Assembly: GCA_003148945.1 (NCBI GenBank)
Contig: QGGY01000002.1
Coordinates: forward strand, 1 to 64,000
Direction of reading: 5' to 3'
From: Murimonas intestini
GTDB lineage: Bacteria; Bacillota; Clostridia; Lachnospirales; Lachnospiraceae
Length of the DNA: 64,000 nucleotides
The notes under the pieces were generated by a model, which saw nothing but the letters and a program-made list of their open reading frames with translations, was not told the origin of the DNA and did no database searches. Below are positions 23,854 to 32,123 of the stretch, one piece after another (within the stretch, counting starts at the first letter, position 1; each line of letters starts with the position of its first letter). Made by a program: the position numbers and the translations under genes.

Positions 23854-23892
23854 CATCTTTGACAGATTATAATAAAAATAAGTGCGTCTAAC

Positions 23893-23916
23893 GTTACTGC
23901 TCACATGTTACCATCC
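23893..23916. repeat. fragment of the dispersed palindromic element (left end)
   Basis: GTTACTGCTCACATGTTACCATCC aligns (four changes) to the first 24 bases of the element at 56903; no right end is seen nearby. Confidence 0.45.
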
Positions 23917-23972
23917 TACTTTATGCTAATTTATACTAACGGAGGGCTTTTGAGAATATTCGATGCTATATT

Positions 23973-23995
23973 GGTCTGGAATATTTTACCAGACC
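23973..23995. promoter_or_regulatory. inverted repeat in front of the ribbon-helix-helix gene
   Basis: GGTCTGG (23973-23979) and CCAGACC (23989-23995) with a 9-bp AT centre. The right arm ends two bases before the GGAGG ribosome site of the gene at 24009. It could be the autoregulatory operator of this RHH protein or an RNA hairpin limiting translation. Confidence 0.55.
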
Positions 23996-24008
23996 GGGAG
24001 GTGCATAC

Positions 24009-24173
24009 ATGAAGCCGCTGAAAAAGAAACTCAGCATTACTATAGATGAAGATATTGTAATTGAAATCAGGGAACTCGCCGAAAAAGATGACCGCTCCGT
24101 CTCTCAGTATATCAATCTGGTCCTGCGTGGCTATTTAAATAGAAGAAACAACGCAATTCAGAAGAAGAAATAG
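24009..24173 (+). CDS. 54-aa ribbon-helix-helix (CopG/Arc-type) DNA-binding protein
   Basis: Reads MKPLKKKLSITIDEDIVIEI, then a RELAEKDDRSVSQYINLVLR segment and a basic tail ending QKKK. The layout is that of an RHH protein: a short beta strand (KLSITIDED), a helix (DIVIEIRELAEKDD), a turn (DRSVS) and a second helix (QYINLVLRGYL). GGAGG lies seven bases before the ATG. RHH proteins bind operators as dimers of dimers and often autoregulate; an inverted repeat overlaps its leader. No toxin gene follows, so a toxin-antitoxin role is not supported; it may regulate trpB2 downstream, which is inference from position only. Confidence 0.8.
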   Translation: MKPLKKKLSITIDEDIVIEIRELAEKDDRSVSQYINLVLRGYLNRRNNAIQKKK

Positions 24174-24185
24174 TCAAGATACACA

Positions 24186-24215
24186 TTGCAGCTTAATACT
24201 CGTTTATGATATAAT
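24186..24215 (+). promoter_or_regulatory. promoter of trpB2
   Basis: TTGCAG (24186-24191), 18-bp spacer, TATAAT (24210-24215). Confidence 0.55.
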
Positions 24216-24227
24216 CTTAAACAAAAC

Positions 24228-24259
24228 GTTTTGGCCGGGGATTCATTCCCGGCTAAAAC
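24228..24259 (+). promoter_or_regulatory. 5'-UTR hairpin of trpB2
   Basis: GTTTTGGCCGGG (24228-24239) pairs with CCCGGCTAAAAC (24248-24259), one mismatch/wobble, 8-nt loop, ending 30 nt before the start codon. No U-run follows, so it is not an intrinsic terminator; it may stabilise the transcript or act as a regulator site. Confidence 0.45.
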
Positions 24260-24289
24260 AATATTTTCTGCAAAAGAAAGGATATTAAT

Positions 24290-25666
24290 ATGGATAAAAA
24301 GAAAATTCCTTACAAAATTTATCTGGAAGAGAATGAGATGCCCGCAAAATGGTACAATGTCCGTGCCGATATGAAAAATAAGCCGGCGCCTCTTCTGAAC
24401 CCTGCTACATTAAAGCCTATGACATTTGATGAGCTCCGTCAGGTTTTCTGCGATGAGCTTGTGCAGCAGGAGCTGGACGACACTACTCCCTATTTTGATA
24501 TTCCCCAGGAGATCCAGGATTTTTATAAAATGTACCGTCCGTCTCCCCTCGTCCGCGCTTACTGTCTTGAGAAGGAGCTTGATACTCCCGCCAAGATCTA
24601 CTACAAATTCGAAGGCAACAATACATCAGGAAGCCATAAATTAAATTCCGCTATTGCCCAGGCCTACTATGCCAAAAAACAGGGCCTGAAAGGAGTTACC
24701 ACAGAGACTGGCGCCGGACAGTGGGGCACGGCTCTCTCCATGGCCTGTTCCTATTTTAAGCTGGACTGTAAGGTATTTATGGTGAAGGTTTCCTATGAGC
24801 AGAAGCCGTTCCGCCGGGAAGTTATGAGGACATACGGTGCATCCGTGACCCCGTCTCCCTCTGAGACTACAGAAGTTGGACGCAGGATCCTTGCCGCACA
24901 TCCCGGAACCTCAGGCAGCTTAGGCTGCGCTATCTCAGAAGCCGTAGAAACTGCCATGTCAATGGACGGCTACCGCTATGTCTTAGGTTCAGTACTCACC
25001 CAGGTGCTTCTCCACCAGTCCATAATTGGTCTGGAGACTAAAGCTGCCCTTGATAAATATGACATCCATCCTGATATCATCATCGGCTGCGCCGGAGGCG
25101 GTTCTAACCTGGGCGGGCTCATCTCCCCGTTCATGGGTGAAAAGCTCCGCGGGGAAGCTGATTACAGGATCATTGCCGTAGAACCTGCATCCTGTCCAAG
25201 CCTTACAAGAGGCCGCTACGCATATGACTTCTGCGACACCGGAATGGTATGCCCGCTGGCTAAGATGTATACTCTGGGAAGCAATTTTATACCTTCAGCA
25301 AACCACGCCGGCGGACTGCGCTACCATGGCATGAGCTCCGTCGTGTCACAGCTTTATGATGACAAACTGCTGGAAGCAATCTCTGTGGAGCAGACCAGCG
25401 TGTTTGCCGCTGCGGAACAGTTCGCCAGAGTAGAAGGCATCCTTCCGGCTCCTGAGAGCAGCCATGCTATACGCGCTGCTATCGACGAAGCCCTTAAGTG
25501 CAAAGAGACAGGAGAGGAAAAGACTATCGTATTCGGTCTCACAGGAACAGGCTACTTTGATATGACTGCCTATGAGAAATATAATAATGGTGAAATGAGT
25601 GACTATATCCCTACAGATGAAGAGCTGGCAAAAGAATTTGCAAAGCTTCCGAAGGTAGAGGCCTGA
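24290..25666 (+). CDS. trpB2: TrpB2-type tryptophan synthase beta chain (PLP-dependent)
   Basis: 458 aa, the longer TrpB2 form with an N-terminal extension (1-75). The PLP lysine motif is SGSHKLNSA, preceded by the EGNNT segment; ETGAGQWG is the catalytic Glu loop and GCAGGGSNLGG the phosphate-binding loop. TrpB2 makes tryptophan from indole and serine without the alpha subunit and is thought to salvage free indole, plausible in a gut organism exposed to indole. No trpA or other trp gene is adjacent. It has its own promoter and 3' hairpin, so it is a monocistronic unit beside a small RHH gene. Confidence 0.93.
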   Translation: MDKKKIPYKIYLEENEMPAKWYNVRADMKNKPAPLLNPATLKPMTFDELRQVFCDELVQQELDDTTPYFDIPQEIQDFYKMYRPSPLVRAYCLEKELDTPAKIYYKFEGNNTSGSHKLNSAIAQAYYAKKQGLKGVTTETGAGQWGTALSMACSYFKLDCKVFMVKVSYEQKPFRREVMRTYGASVTPSPSETTEVGRRILAAHPGTSGSLGCAISEAVETAMSMDGYRYVLGSVLTQVLLHQSIIGLETKAALDKYDIHPDIIIGCAGGGSNLGGLISPFMGEKLRGEADYRIIAVEPASCPSLTRGRYAYDFCDTGMVCPLAKMYTLGSNFIPSANHAGGLRYHGMSSVVSQLYDDKLLEAISVEQTSVFAAAEQFARVEGILPAPESSHAIRAAIDEALKCKETGEEKTIVFGLTGTGYFDMTAYEKYNNGEMSDYIPTDEELAKEFAKLPKVEA

Positions 25667-25683
25667 GATAAATGATTCTCCCA

Positions 25684-25714
25684 AACGGGGCGCTGCAGAC
25701 TGCAGCGCCCCGTT
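25684..25714. terminator. strong hairpin between trpB2 and the sigE operon
   Basis: AACGGGGCGCTGCA (25684-25697) and TGCAGCGCCCCGTT (25701-25714) form a perfect 14-bp stem. It lies between convergent genes and probably ends both transcripts, but lacks a long U-tract on either strand. Confidence 0.65.
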
Positions 25715-25725
25715 AAAATACTGCT

Positions 25726-26211
25726 TCACGCTTCAAGGATCTCAGTTACTTTCCCTATAGCTCTTGTCCCCTCCTGATCCTCATAGCCCCTGCAGCCTCT
25801 GACGAACATACGGCAGCAGTATTCTTTTCCATTTGCATCCTTCAGATGGATGATGACCTTCCCCTCATGCTGTCCTTCCAGATATCTGCACATCTCTTCT
25901 TTTGCCCGCTCATCCAGCTTGGCGCATTGAGGCGTCCTGATCAGGAACTGAAGGCTCTTTGTCTTATAATCATATTCAAAAATGCTCTCTCCCGCCAGCT
26001 GAGCCAGCTCTTCATATCTCCTGCCCATGCGGAGGAGTCCGTAATTTTTATCCTGGTATCTCAGCAGCAGATATACAGCAGCGAAAAATAGCGCCGCAGC
26101 CGGCAATATACTTCCCACCCTGTTTACTCTGGATGACAGCGGCAGCATCATAGCCCCGCACAGGCTTATTAATATGAGTCCTGCCGGGACCCACAATCTT
26201 TTCTTCTGCAT
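25726..26211 (-). CDS. small membrane protein with PAS-like domain, downstream of sigE
   Basis: 161 aa. Two hydrophobic segments (about 8-24 and 33-51) with a short loop place the C-terminal part in the cytoplasm. Residues 70-158 contain ESIFEYDYKTKSLQF and later IHLKDANGKEYCCRMFVRG, which resemble the PAS fold of signalling proteins in this family of bacteria, but no kinase, GGDEF or other output domain follows. AAGGAG precedes the ATG and the gene begins 12 bases after the sigE stop, so it is probably the third gene of spoIIGA-sigE-X and made during sporulation. That placement is unusual; sigG is expected here. Function unknown. Confidence 0.72.
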   Translation of the reverse strand: MQKKRLWVPAGLILISLCGAMMLPLSSRVNRVGSILPAAALFFAAVYLLLRYQDKNYGLLRMGRRYEELAQLAGESIFEYDYKTKSLQFLIRTPQCAKLDERAKEEMCRYLEGQHEGKVIIHLKDANGKEYCCRMFVRGCRGYEDQEGTRAIGKVTEILEA

Positions 26212-26223
26212 TTTAATCTCTCC

Positions 26224-26964
26224 TTATTCAAATCTTACTATTTCTTTTTTCAGTCTCTTCATTATCTTTTTTTCCAGCCTTGATATATAGGACTGGGATA
26301 TTCCCAGAAGCTCAGCTACTTCCTTCTGTGTCTTCTCCTCCCCGTCCCTTGTATTGATCCCAAACCTCAGTTTAACGATTGTCTGTTCCCTGTCCGTGAG
26401 CTTGGCTATAGCCTTGGTCAGCAGCTTTCTTTCCACCTCCGTCTCCATGTCCTTATAGATGACGTCCTCATCTGTTCCCAGAATATCTGAGAGCAGAAGT
26501 TCATTTCCATCCCAGTCCACATTCAGCGGCTCGTCTATGGATACTTCCATCTTTGTCTTATTGTTCCTTCTCAGATACATGAGGATCTCATTTTCAATGC
26601 ATCTGGAAGCATATGTTGCCAGCTTGATATTCTTTTGGGGATTGAATGTATTGATTGCTTTGATCAGGCCGATTGTCCCAATTGAGATCAGATCTTCAAC
26701 GCCAACCCCTGTATTGTCAAATTTTTTCGCTATGTACACTACAAGTCTTAAATTGTGTTCGATCAGTGCCGACTTTGCCTCATCGTCCCCTTCTTCTCCC
26801 AGCATATTTATCAGCTGTGATTCCCTCTCCGGCAGAAGAGGCGCCGGCAGCACTTCGCTTCCTCCTATATAATGAACGTCGTTAGGCCTCGATAACAGCA
26901 GATTCGGCAGTGAAGATACCATGCGGAACTGAAACCGGCGAGGCATTGCAACTTTTATGACCAT
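26224..26964 (-). CDS. sigE: RNA polymerase sporulation sigma factor sigma-E (pro-form)
   Basis: 246 aa. Sigma-70 region 2 ([33 protein letters not shown]), core/-10 recognition ([20 protein letters not shown]) and region 4 HTH ([20 protein letters not shown]) are clear, and [18 protein letters not shown] is diagnostic for sigma-E. About 27-30 residues precede HYIGGSE, matching the pro-sequence that SpoIIGA removes. It directs early mother-cell transcription after polar septation. ATG with AGGAGG upstream, 12 bases after spoIIGA. Confidence 0.95.
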   Translation of the reverse strand: MVIKVAMPRRFQFRMVSSLPNLLLSRPNDVHYIGGSEVLPAPLLPERESQLINMLGEEGDDEAKSALIEHNLRLVVYIAKKFDNTGVGVEDLISIGTIGLIKAINTFNPQKNIKLATYASRCIENEILMYLRRNNKTKMEVSIDEPLNVDWDGNELLLSDILGTDEDVIYKDMETEVERKLLTKAIAKLTDREQTIVKLRFGINTRDGEEKTQKEVAELLGISQSYISRLEKKIMKRLKKEIVRFE

Positions 26965-26976
26965 TTTTAAATCCTC

Positions 26977-27756
26977 CTATTCATCTATCAGCAAAGGGTT
27001 CAATATCATCTGATACTCCCCTTTTATACTTACAGGCTCCTTGCTTATGGCTATCACGGGGTGCTCGATCCTTACAGGCACCGGTTCTCGTGCTATAATC
27101 ATATAATCGAATGTAATTCCAGGCAGGATGCCGGCATCTTTCCCAACACTGTGGTATGGGATATAGAAAATTCTGACGCTGTCATCTACAAGCTCTTTCA
27201 CGGAAAGAGAATCTGTGATACAGACAGGACGTCCTCCATACGGCTCTTTTAAGTGGTTTCCAGTATCCCGGAGGGCCTGCATGACCTCTGTCTTTCCCTT
27301 TAATGACAAGGTTACCTGATAAATATCCTGTGTTCTGCATTTCATTTTCTTGTAGCCGTCCAGCAGCCATACCAGGATGAGGGAGCTGATTCCTCCTGTC
27401 ACAATGACAGATAGGGGGAGGAAGGAAAACAGCATCTGGAAAATCCCGCCCAGCAGAAATGATATCAGATACAGTGTCACAATCCCTTTAAGCAGCATTT
27501 TTTTCTGCCTGACGCCGCATCCGATCTTTACCATCAGTAAGCCCAGCAGTACATCGCCCAAGACGATGACCCATATCCCGGAGTGTAAAGGCTGTATCAT
27601 GAGCGCACACGCTCCCAGAGCTCCCACAATTGCCGCAGCCATCCACCTGACTGCTTTAGGGCGGATCTTCAGGACCCTGCATGTTATCCCGATCAGTATA
27701 AGATCCATAAACAGGTTCTCCAGAAAATACACATCTATGTAGAACTCATAATACAC
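26977..27756 (-). CDS. spoIIGA: sigma-E processing peptidase SpoIIGA
   Basis: 259 aa from the GTG at 27756, which has AGGAGG six bases upstream; this start gives YYEFYIDVYFLENLFMDLIL, a typical SpoIIGA N-terminus. Five hydrophobic segments occupy residues about 5-150, and the C-terminal aspartic-protease-like domain has the active-site motif ALRDTGNHL. The protein sits in the sporulation septum and cleaves pro-sigma-E after a signal from SpoIIR. Order spoIIGA-sigE is conserved; in most relatives it directly follows ftsZ, but here a 6.5-kb block intervenes. Confidence 0.92.
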   Translation of the reverse strand: MYYEFYIDVYFLENLFMDLILIGITCRVLKIRPKAVRWMAAAIVGALGACALMIQPLHSGIWVIVLGDVLLGLLMVKIGCGVRQKKMLLKGIVTLYLISFLLGGIFQMLFSFLPLSVIVTGGISSLILVWLLDGYKKMKCRTQDIYQVTLSLKGKTEVMQALRDTGNHLKEPYGGRPVCITDSLSVKELVDDSVRIFYIPYHSVGKDAGILPGITFDYMIIAREPVPVRIEHPVIAISKEPVSIKGEYQMILNPLLIDE

Positions 27757-27804
27757 AAAGCACCTCCTGTCACGATACGAAAGCACTTAAGCTAAGCAGT
27801 CTCT

Positions 27805-27870
27805 ATTATAGTTGAATGACAGTGCGAAATTTGTCAAAATTACAGTGCTATACCCAAGTTTTCTTCGACA
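27805..27870 (-). promoter_or_regulatory. Spo0A-type promoter of spoIIGA-sigE
   Basis: Minus strand TTGACA (27837-27832) and TATAAT (27810-27805) are both consensus but 21 bp apart, too far for ordinary sigma-A activity. The spoIIG promoter of B. subtilis has the same peculiarity (spacer of about 22 bp) and needs Spo0A. A perfect 0A box core TGTCGAA (27870-27864) lies about 30 bp upstream of the -35, and the -35 itself (TTTTGACAAAT) resembles a second site. Confidence 0.75.
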
Positions 27871-27905
27871 AAAAAAACGTGCATGTCATATTAATGACAT
27901 GCACG
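27871..27905 (-). terminator. rho-independent terminator of aroD
   Basis: Minus strand CGTGCATGTCAT (27905-27894) and ATGACATGCACG (27889-27878), perfect 12 bp, 4-nt loop, then seven or more U (27877-27871). It insulates spoIIGA from aroD. Confidence 0.92.
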
Positions 27906-27954
27906 CCCCTGGTTACACAGTATATTCCATATAAATGATTTTAAACAGCCGGAC

Positions 27955-28719
27955 TTAAGATCTCTGGAGCACCTTCAGCACTCCGCGGAGCCTTTCTGCC
28001 GGAATCTGACCCGGCGCTGAAGCCTCCCCTATGCATCCGAAAGTGACAGCCGACCCAAAAAGACTGCCTGACACACGGCTCAGCAGCCCCATCTCACCCA
28101 TAGCCATTGTGACTACCGGGGTCACATCATGCAGCTCCTTCATAGTGAGGGTGGCATCCATAAGATTCAGGACATCCCGCTCACACTGCGGCATGACTGC
28201 CAGCTTTACTATATCCGCCTCAAGCTCCTGCATCTTGCAGAGACGCATCAGCATCTCCTCCTTTTTAGGAGTCCCGGAAAAATCATGGTTGGATGCAATG
28301 ACCTTCACGCCATTACTATGCGCCGTCTCTATCAGTATAAAGGCCACATCATCCCCCATGGCAGTCTCCACATCCACAAGATCCGCCAGGCCGCTTGTTA
28401 TCACTCCTGTATTCATATGGATATATTCTTCTATAGAGCTCAGTTCCCTGTAACCCCCCTCTTTTCTTGTTCTGAATGTATAGAGGATGGGCATCTCCCC
28501 CAATTCATCGCGGATGATCCCAAGAACCTCCTCTACCTTTTCAGGCTGGTTATATTCCTCAAAATAATCAGCTCTCCACTCAACCATATCGAAAGCCTGG
28601 TTCTTCATCTCTTTTAATGCCACTTTTATTTCAATCCTGTTCTTCGCCACTATGGGCACGCAGATTTTAGGGATCCCGTCTCCTATTACCAGATTTCTCA
28701 CTTCTATCTGTCTGCTCAA
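27955..28719 (-). CDS. aroD: 3-dehydroquinate dehydratase, type I
   Basis: 254 aa. Type I enzymes form a Schiff base; the Lys is in ADIVKLAVMPQ and the catalytic His in VIASNHDFSGTP. Other family motifs are MVEWRADYFE and TFRTRKEGG. It converts 3-dehydroquinate to 3-dehydroshikimate in the shikimate pathway. Start: TTG at 28719 with GGGGGAG six bases upstream. It is divergent from aroE, the next enzyme in the pathway, with a shared 217-bp regulatory region containing a palindrome. Confidence 0.95.
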   Translation of the reverse strand: MSRQIEVRNLVIGDGIPKICVPIVAKNRIEIKVALKEMKNQAFDMVEWRADYFEEYNQPEKVEEVLGIIRDELGEMPILYTFRTRKEGGYRELSSIEEYIHMNTGVITSGLADLVDVETAMGDDVAFILIETAHSNGVKVIASNHDFSGTPKKEEMLMRLCKMQELEADIVKLAVMPQCERDVLNLMDATLTMKELHDVTPVVTMAMGEMGLLSRVSGSLFGSAVTFGCIGEASAPGQIPAERLRGVLKVLQRS

Positions 28720-28794
28720 TCCTATCTCCCCCTCGTTTTGTCAAACCTGTTCTTCTGTTTCCTATTATCAGAAAGCCTCTTCCGGTTTCAAATT

Positions 28795-28809
28795 GGTTAC
28801 CCTGTAACC
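28795..28809. promoter_or_regulatory. palindrome GGTTAC-CCT-GTAACC in the aroD/aroE divergent region
   Basis: Perfect 6-bp arms with a 3-bp centre, midway between the two divergent aro genes; a candidate operator for joint control. The regulator is not identifiable. Confidence 0.5.
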
Positions 28810-28935
28810 TACATTTTTATATTTTAACACATAAATGTGATAAAGTCCATTTCTCTTTTTCTTGACACAAAAGGTTCCATCCCTTAAGATATATTGCAAA
28901 GAATCACTTACCTGCAACATACAAGGAGAAACCAA

Positions 28936-29832
28936 ATGACAAAAACTACTTCAGATGATCAGGCCTGTGCGCCTGTTCCCATTACGGGCCACACCCGCCT
29001 CACGGGCCTTCTGGGCCGCCCCGTGATCCACAGTATCTCACCCCTTATGCACAATGAAGCATTCCGGCAGCTTGGCCTTGATTACGTCTATCTGTGCTTT
29101 GATGTGGGTGAGGCTGAACTGAAAACTGCCGTTGAAGGCCTGAAGACCATAGGTGTGCGGGGCTTTAACTGCACTATGCCTGACAAGACAGCCATGTGCC
29201 CTCTCTGTGACAAGCTCTCACCCGCCGCCAGCATGATCGGCGCGGTAAATACAGTCATCAACGATGACGGCATACTGACAGGCTGCAATACCGACGGAAT
29301 CGGATACATGCAGGCAGTAAAGGCGGCCGGCTTTGATATCACGGACCAGACAATGACGCTCTTCGGGGCCGGAGGCGCCGCCACTGCCATCGCTGTACAG
29401 GCAGCACTTGACGGCGTTAAGAATATTAACCTCTTCTGCCGCCGCGGCCGCTCCTGGGACAGGGCAGCAAAACTGGCTGACTCCATAAACAGGAGTACAG
29501 GCTGCAGTGCCAGCCTCTATGATACGGCGGACACTGCCTCCCTGAAAACCTGCCTGGAAAGCAGCCGTATCCTCACAAACGCCACCTCCTGCGGAATGAC
29601 TCCTGATACACAGGGATGTATTCTGGAGGATCCCTCCCTGCTGCATCCTGACCTCATTGTGTCCGACATCATCTATAACCCGCGCACAACACGTCTTATG
29701 CTGATGGCAGAAGAGGCAGGCTGCCAGACCTTTAACGGATTATACATGCTCCTCTTCCAGGGAGCCGAAGCTTTCCGTCTCTGGACAGGCAGAGATATGC
29801 CTGTTGATCTCATCAGAAATAAATTCTTTTAA
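28936..29832 (+). CDS. aroE: shikimate dehydrogenase
   Basis: 298 aa from the ATG at 28936 (AAGGAG seven bases upstream). LLGRPVIHSISPLMHNEAF and FNCTMPDKTAM (catalytic Lys, Asp) form the substrate site; the NADP Rossmann motif is LFGAGGAATAIAVQ; C-terminal FNGLYMLLFQGAEAF is diagnostic. It reduces 3-dehydroshikimate to shikimate. Divergent partner of aroD. Somewhat GC-richer than the neighbouring sigE genes. Because a quinate/shikimate dehydrogenase (YdiB) cannot be excluded, the exact substrate is slightly open. Confidence 0.93.
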   Translation: MTKTTSDDQACAPVPITGHTRLTGLLGRPVIHSISPLMHNEAFRQLGLDYVYLCFDVGEAELKTAVEGLKTIGVRGFNCTMPDKTAMCPLCDKLSPAASMIGAVNTVINDDGILTGCNTDGIGYMQAVKAAGFDITDQTMTLFGAGGAATAIAVQAALDGVKNINLFCRRGRSWDRAAKLADSINRSTGCSASLYDTADTASLKTCLESSRILTNATSCGMTPDTQGCILEDPSLLHPDLIVSDIIYNPRTTRLMLMAEEAGCQTFNGLYMLLFQGAEAFRLWTGRDMPVDLIRNKFF

Positions 29833-29838
29833 AACCAG

Positions 29839-29884
29839 CAAAAGGATGTGCTCCGTGTATACTCACCCCGGGCACATCCTTTTG
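29839..29884. terminator. bidirectional terminator between aroE and galE
   Basis: CAAAAGGATGTGC (29839-29851) and GCACATCCTTTTG (29872-29884) form a perfect 13-bp stem with T/A ends on both strands, between convergent genes. Confidence 0.8.
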
Positions 29885-29922
29885 TCAAATAGTACAGTCT
29901 CTCTCAACAGCTGCTGCTGTCT

Positions 29923-30939
29923 TTAATCATTATATCCATTTGGATTATTGCTCTGCCATCTCCAGGAATCCTCGCACATCTCATCGATCCCTCTCTCGGC
30001 TACCCAGCCCAGCTCTTCTTTTGCCTTAGTGGCATCTGAATAGCAGGTTGCAATATCGCCCGGGCGGCGCGGCTTTATCTGATATTTGATTTCCTTGCCA
30101 CATGCTTTTTCAAAAGCGTGCACCACATCCAGCACACTGTATCCGACGCCTGTCCCCAGGTTATATATACTTACGCCTGACTTATCCTCAAGCTTTTTGA
30201 GCGCTTTCACATGACCCACTGCCAGGTCAACTACATGGATGTAGTCGCGGACGCCTGTACCATCCGGCGTATCATAATCATTTCCAAATACACCCAGGGA
30301 TTCCAGCTTGCCTACAGCCACCTGCGCGATGTATGGCACAAGATTATTCGGGATTCCCTTCGGGTCCTCCCCGATAAGCCCGCTCTTATGAGCACCGATA
30401 GGATTAAAGTAGCGCAGGAGCACCACGTTCCATTCAGGATCAGCTGTGTGCAGATCAGTCAGCACCTGCTCCAGCATTCCCTTTGTCTGTCCATAGGGAT
30501 TTGTGATCTTTCCCTTCGGGCATTCCTCTGTGATAGGTATGAAAGCCGGATCACCGTAAACTGTTGCGGAGGAGCTGAAAATAATATTCTTAACACCATG
30601 ATTTCTCATGACATCGCAGAGGATAAATGTGCCTGTCATATTATTGTGGTAATATTCAAGGGGCTTTGCCACTGATTCGCCTACAGCCTTCAGGCCGGCG
30701 AAATGAATAACTGAGTCTATCTGCTCATTGTCAAATATATTATTTAAAGCATCCCTGTCCAGGATATCAGCTTTGTAGAATTTTACCTTCCTGCCTGCAA
30801 TCTGTTCAACCCTCTCTAAAGCTTTTTCACTGGAGTTATATAAATTGTCAACTACAACCACATCATATCCGGCATTCATAAGTTCTATGCAAGTATGGCT
30901 TCCTATGTATCCTGCTCCGCCTGTTACTAAAATTGCCAT
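29923..30939 (-). CDS. galE: UDP-glucose 4-epimerase
   Basis: 338 aa, the full family length. NAD-binding [14 protein letters not shown], catalytic [10 protein letters not shown] and YGQTKGMLE (Tyr-x3-Lys), and the C-terminal region [17 protein letters not shown] are all standard. It interconverts UDP-Glc/UDP-Gal, and possibly UDP-GlcNAc/UDP-GalNAc. ATG with AAAGGAGG upstream. Third gene of the run nucleotidyltransferase-kinase-galE; the 65-bp spacing to the kinase suggests one transcript. The neighbours point to salvage of a hexosamine or galactose from host glycans. Confidence 0.95.
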   Translation of the reverse strand: MAILVTGGAGYIGSHTCIELMNAGYDVVVVDNLYNSSEKALERVEQIAGRKVKFYKADILDRDALNNIFDNEQIDSVIHFAGLKAVGESVAKPLEYYHNNMTGTFILCDVMRNHGVKNIIFSSSATVYGDPAFIPITEECPKGKITNPYGQTKGMLEQVLTDLHTADPEWNVVLLRYFNPIGAHKSGLIGEDPKGIPNNLVPYIAQVAVGKLESLGVFGNDYDTPDGTGVRDYIHVVDLAVGHVKALKKLEDKSGVSIYNLGTGVGYSVLDVVHAFEKACGKEIKYQIKPRRPGDIATCYSDATKAKEELGWVAERGIDEMCEDSWRWQSNNPNGYND

Positions 30940-31004
30940 GAGAAACTCCTCCTTTAAAACAATAATTTTGGTTTGTTACATGTTTTTTGTTTATTATACT
31001 CCAC

Positions 31005-32120
31005 CTAACGGCACTTGGCAACTATTTCTTTCATAGTTTCCCATTTTTCCTTCATATCGCTGACCAGCTTAAACTGAGTCCTGGCTCTGTCCAGATTATG
31101 TTTTTCCCTGTGGATCTTAAAATATGTATCACCTGAAAGATAATCAGCCAGAAAACGCATGCCGCATTCCAGCGTCATCACCAGGGCTCCCATTGGCAGC
31201 ATCTCTGTCTCTTTCTCTGTGAGGCTGCCATGGCAGCCTTCCATAAATCCTTTCGTGTAGACTTCAAAAAGCTCCATACTGCAGCTTACTTTGCTCAGGT
31301 CCTGCTCATCCTCCAGGGCAGTGCTGGCTCCAAAGCGAATAGAATCACCGAAGTCATTGACTGAAAGGCCGGGCATGACTGTATCAAGGTCTATGACGCA
31401 CAGTCCTTTTCCTGTAGCCTTGTCAATCATGACATTGTTCAGCTTAGTATCATTGTGGGTAACTCTCAGTGGAAGCTCTTTTTTCGCCAGCAGATCACCG
31501 AGCACGTGAGTATAGATCTCATTTTCCATAACGAACCTGATCTCCTCCTGCACGCCTGCCGCCCTTCCCATAACATCAGCTGCCGCTGCTTTTTTAAACG
31601 CCTCAAATCTGGCGGCCGTATCATGGAATCCTTCTATAGTCTCATGAAGAGTGGCTGCGGGATAGTCTGCCAGCAGGTGCTGGAAATTTCCAAAGGCCAG
31701 GGCGCTCTGGTAGAAATCATCCGGCTTTTCAACCAGGTCATAGCTGAACGCATCCTCGATGAACTGGTAAACTCTCCAGTATCCGTCCAGGCTGTCCACA
31801 AAATAATTTTTTCCTGCCTTGGTCTTTATAATATTAAGCGTCTCCCTGTCCGGATCTCCTCCCTGCTCAATGATCTTCTTCCTCAGAAATGTGGTGACCC
31901 CCACCACATTTTCCATCAGCTGGTCCGGCTTAGTGAACACATTTTTATTCATCTGCTGAAGAATGTAGTGTCTGTGGCTGCCATCTCCCAGACGGCAGCT
32001 GACACGGAATGTAGTATTGATGTGGCCGCTTCCATACGGCCTGCAGATAAAGGGATCCCCTTCCAAAAGGAACGCCCCTGCAGCCTCTTCAATCCCAGGT
32101 ACCCTGCTTTCAAATTCCAT
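31005..32120 (-). CDS. sugar 1-kinase of the aminoglycoside-phosphotransferase fold (NahK-like)
   Basis: 371 aa. The kinase motifs are THNDTKLNNVMID (catalytic loop) and VIDLDTVMPGLSVNDFGDSIR (Mg-binding), nearly identical in pattern to N-acetylhexosamine 1-kinase NahK (LnpB) of bifidobacteria. The N-terminal glycine-rich part is GSGHINTTFRV. It would phosphorylate GlcNAc/GalNAc or related sugar at C1. ATG with GGGGGAG upstream; the nucleotidyltransferase stop is three bases away, so they are translationally coupled. The matching lacto-N-biose phosphorylase (lnpA) is not in the window. Confidence 0.82.
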   Translation of the reverse strand: MEFESRVPGIEEAAGAFLLEGDPFICRPYGSGHINTTFRVSCRLGDGSHRHYILQQMNKNVFTKPDQLMENVVGVTTFLRKKIIEQGGDPDRETLNIIKTKAGKNYFVDSLDGYWRVYQFIEDAFSYDLVEKPDDFYQSALAFGNFQHLLADYPAATLHETIEGFHDTAARFEAFKKAAAADVMGRAAGVQEEIRFVMENEIYTHVLGDLLAKKELPLRVTHNDTKLNNVMIDKATGKGLCVIDLDTVMPGLSVNDFGDSIRFGASTALEDEQDLSKVSCSMELFEVYTKGFMEGCHGSLTEKETEMLPMGALVMTLECGMRFLADYLSGDTYFKIHREKHNLDRARTQFKLVSDMKEKWETMKEIVAKCR

Positions 32121-32123
32121 CTC

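Noticed and set aside
23980-24173. Toxin-antitoxin pair involving the ribbon-helix-helix gene
   Set aside because: No RelE/MazF/PIN-like gene follows; the next gene is trpB2 with its own promoter.
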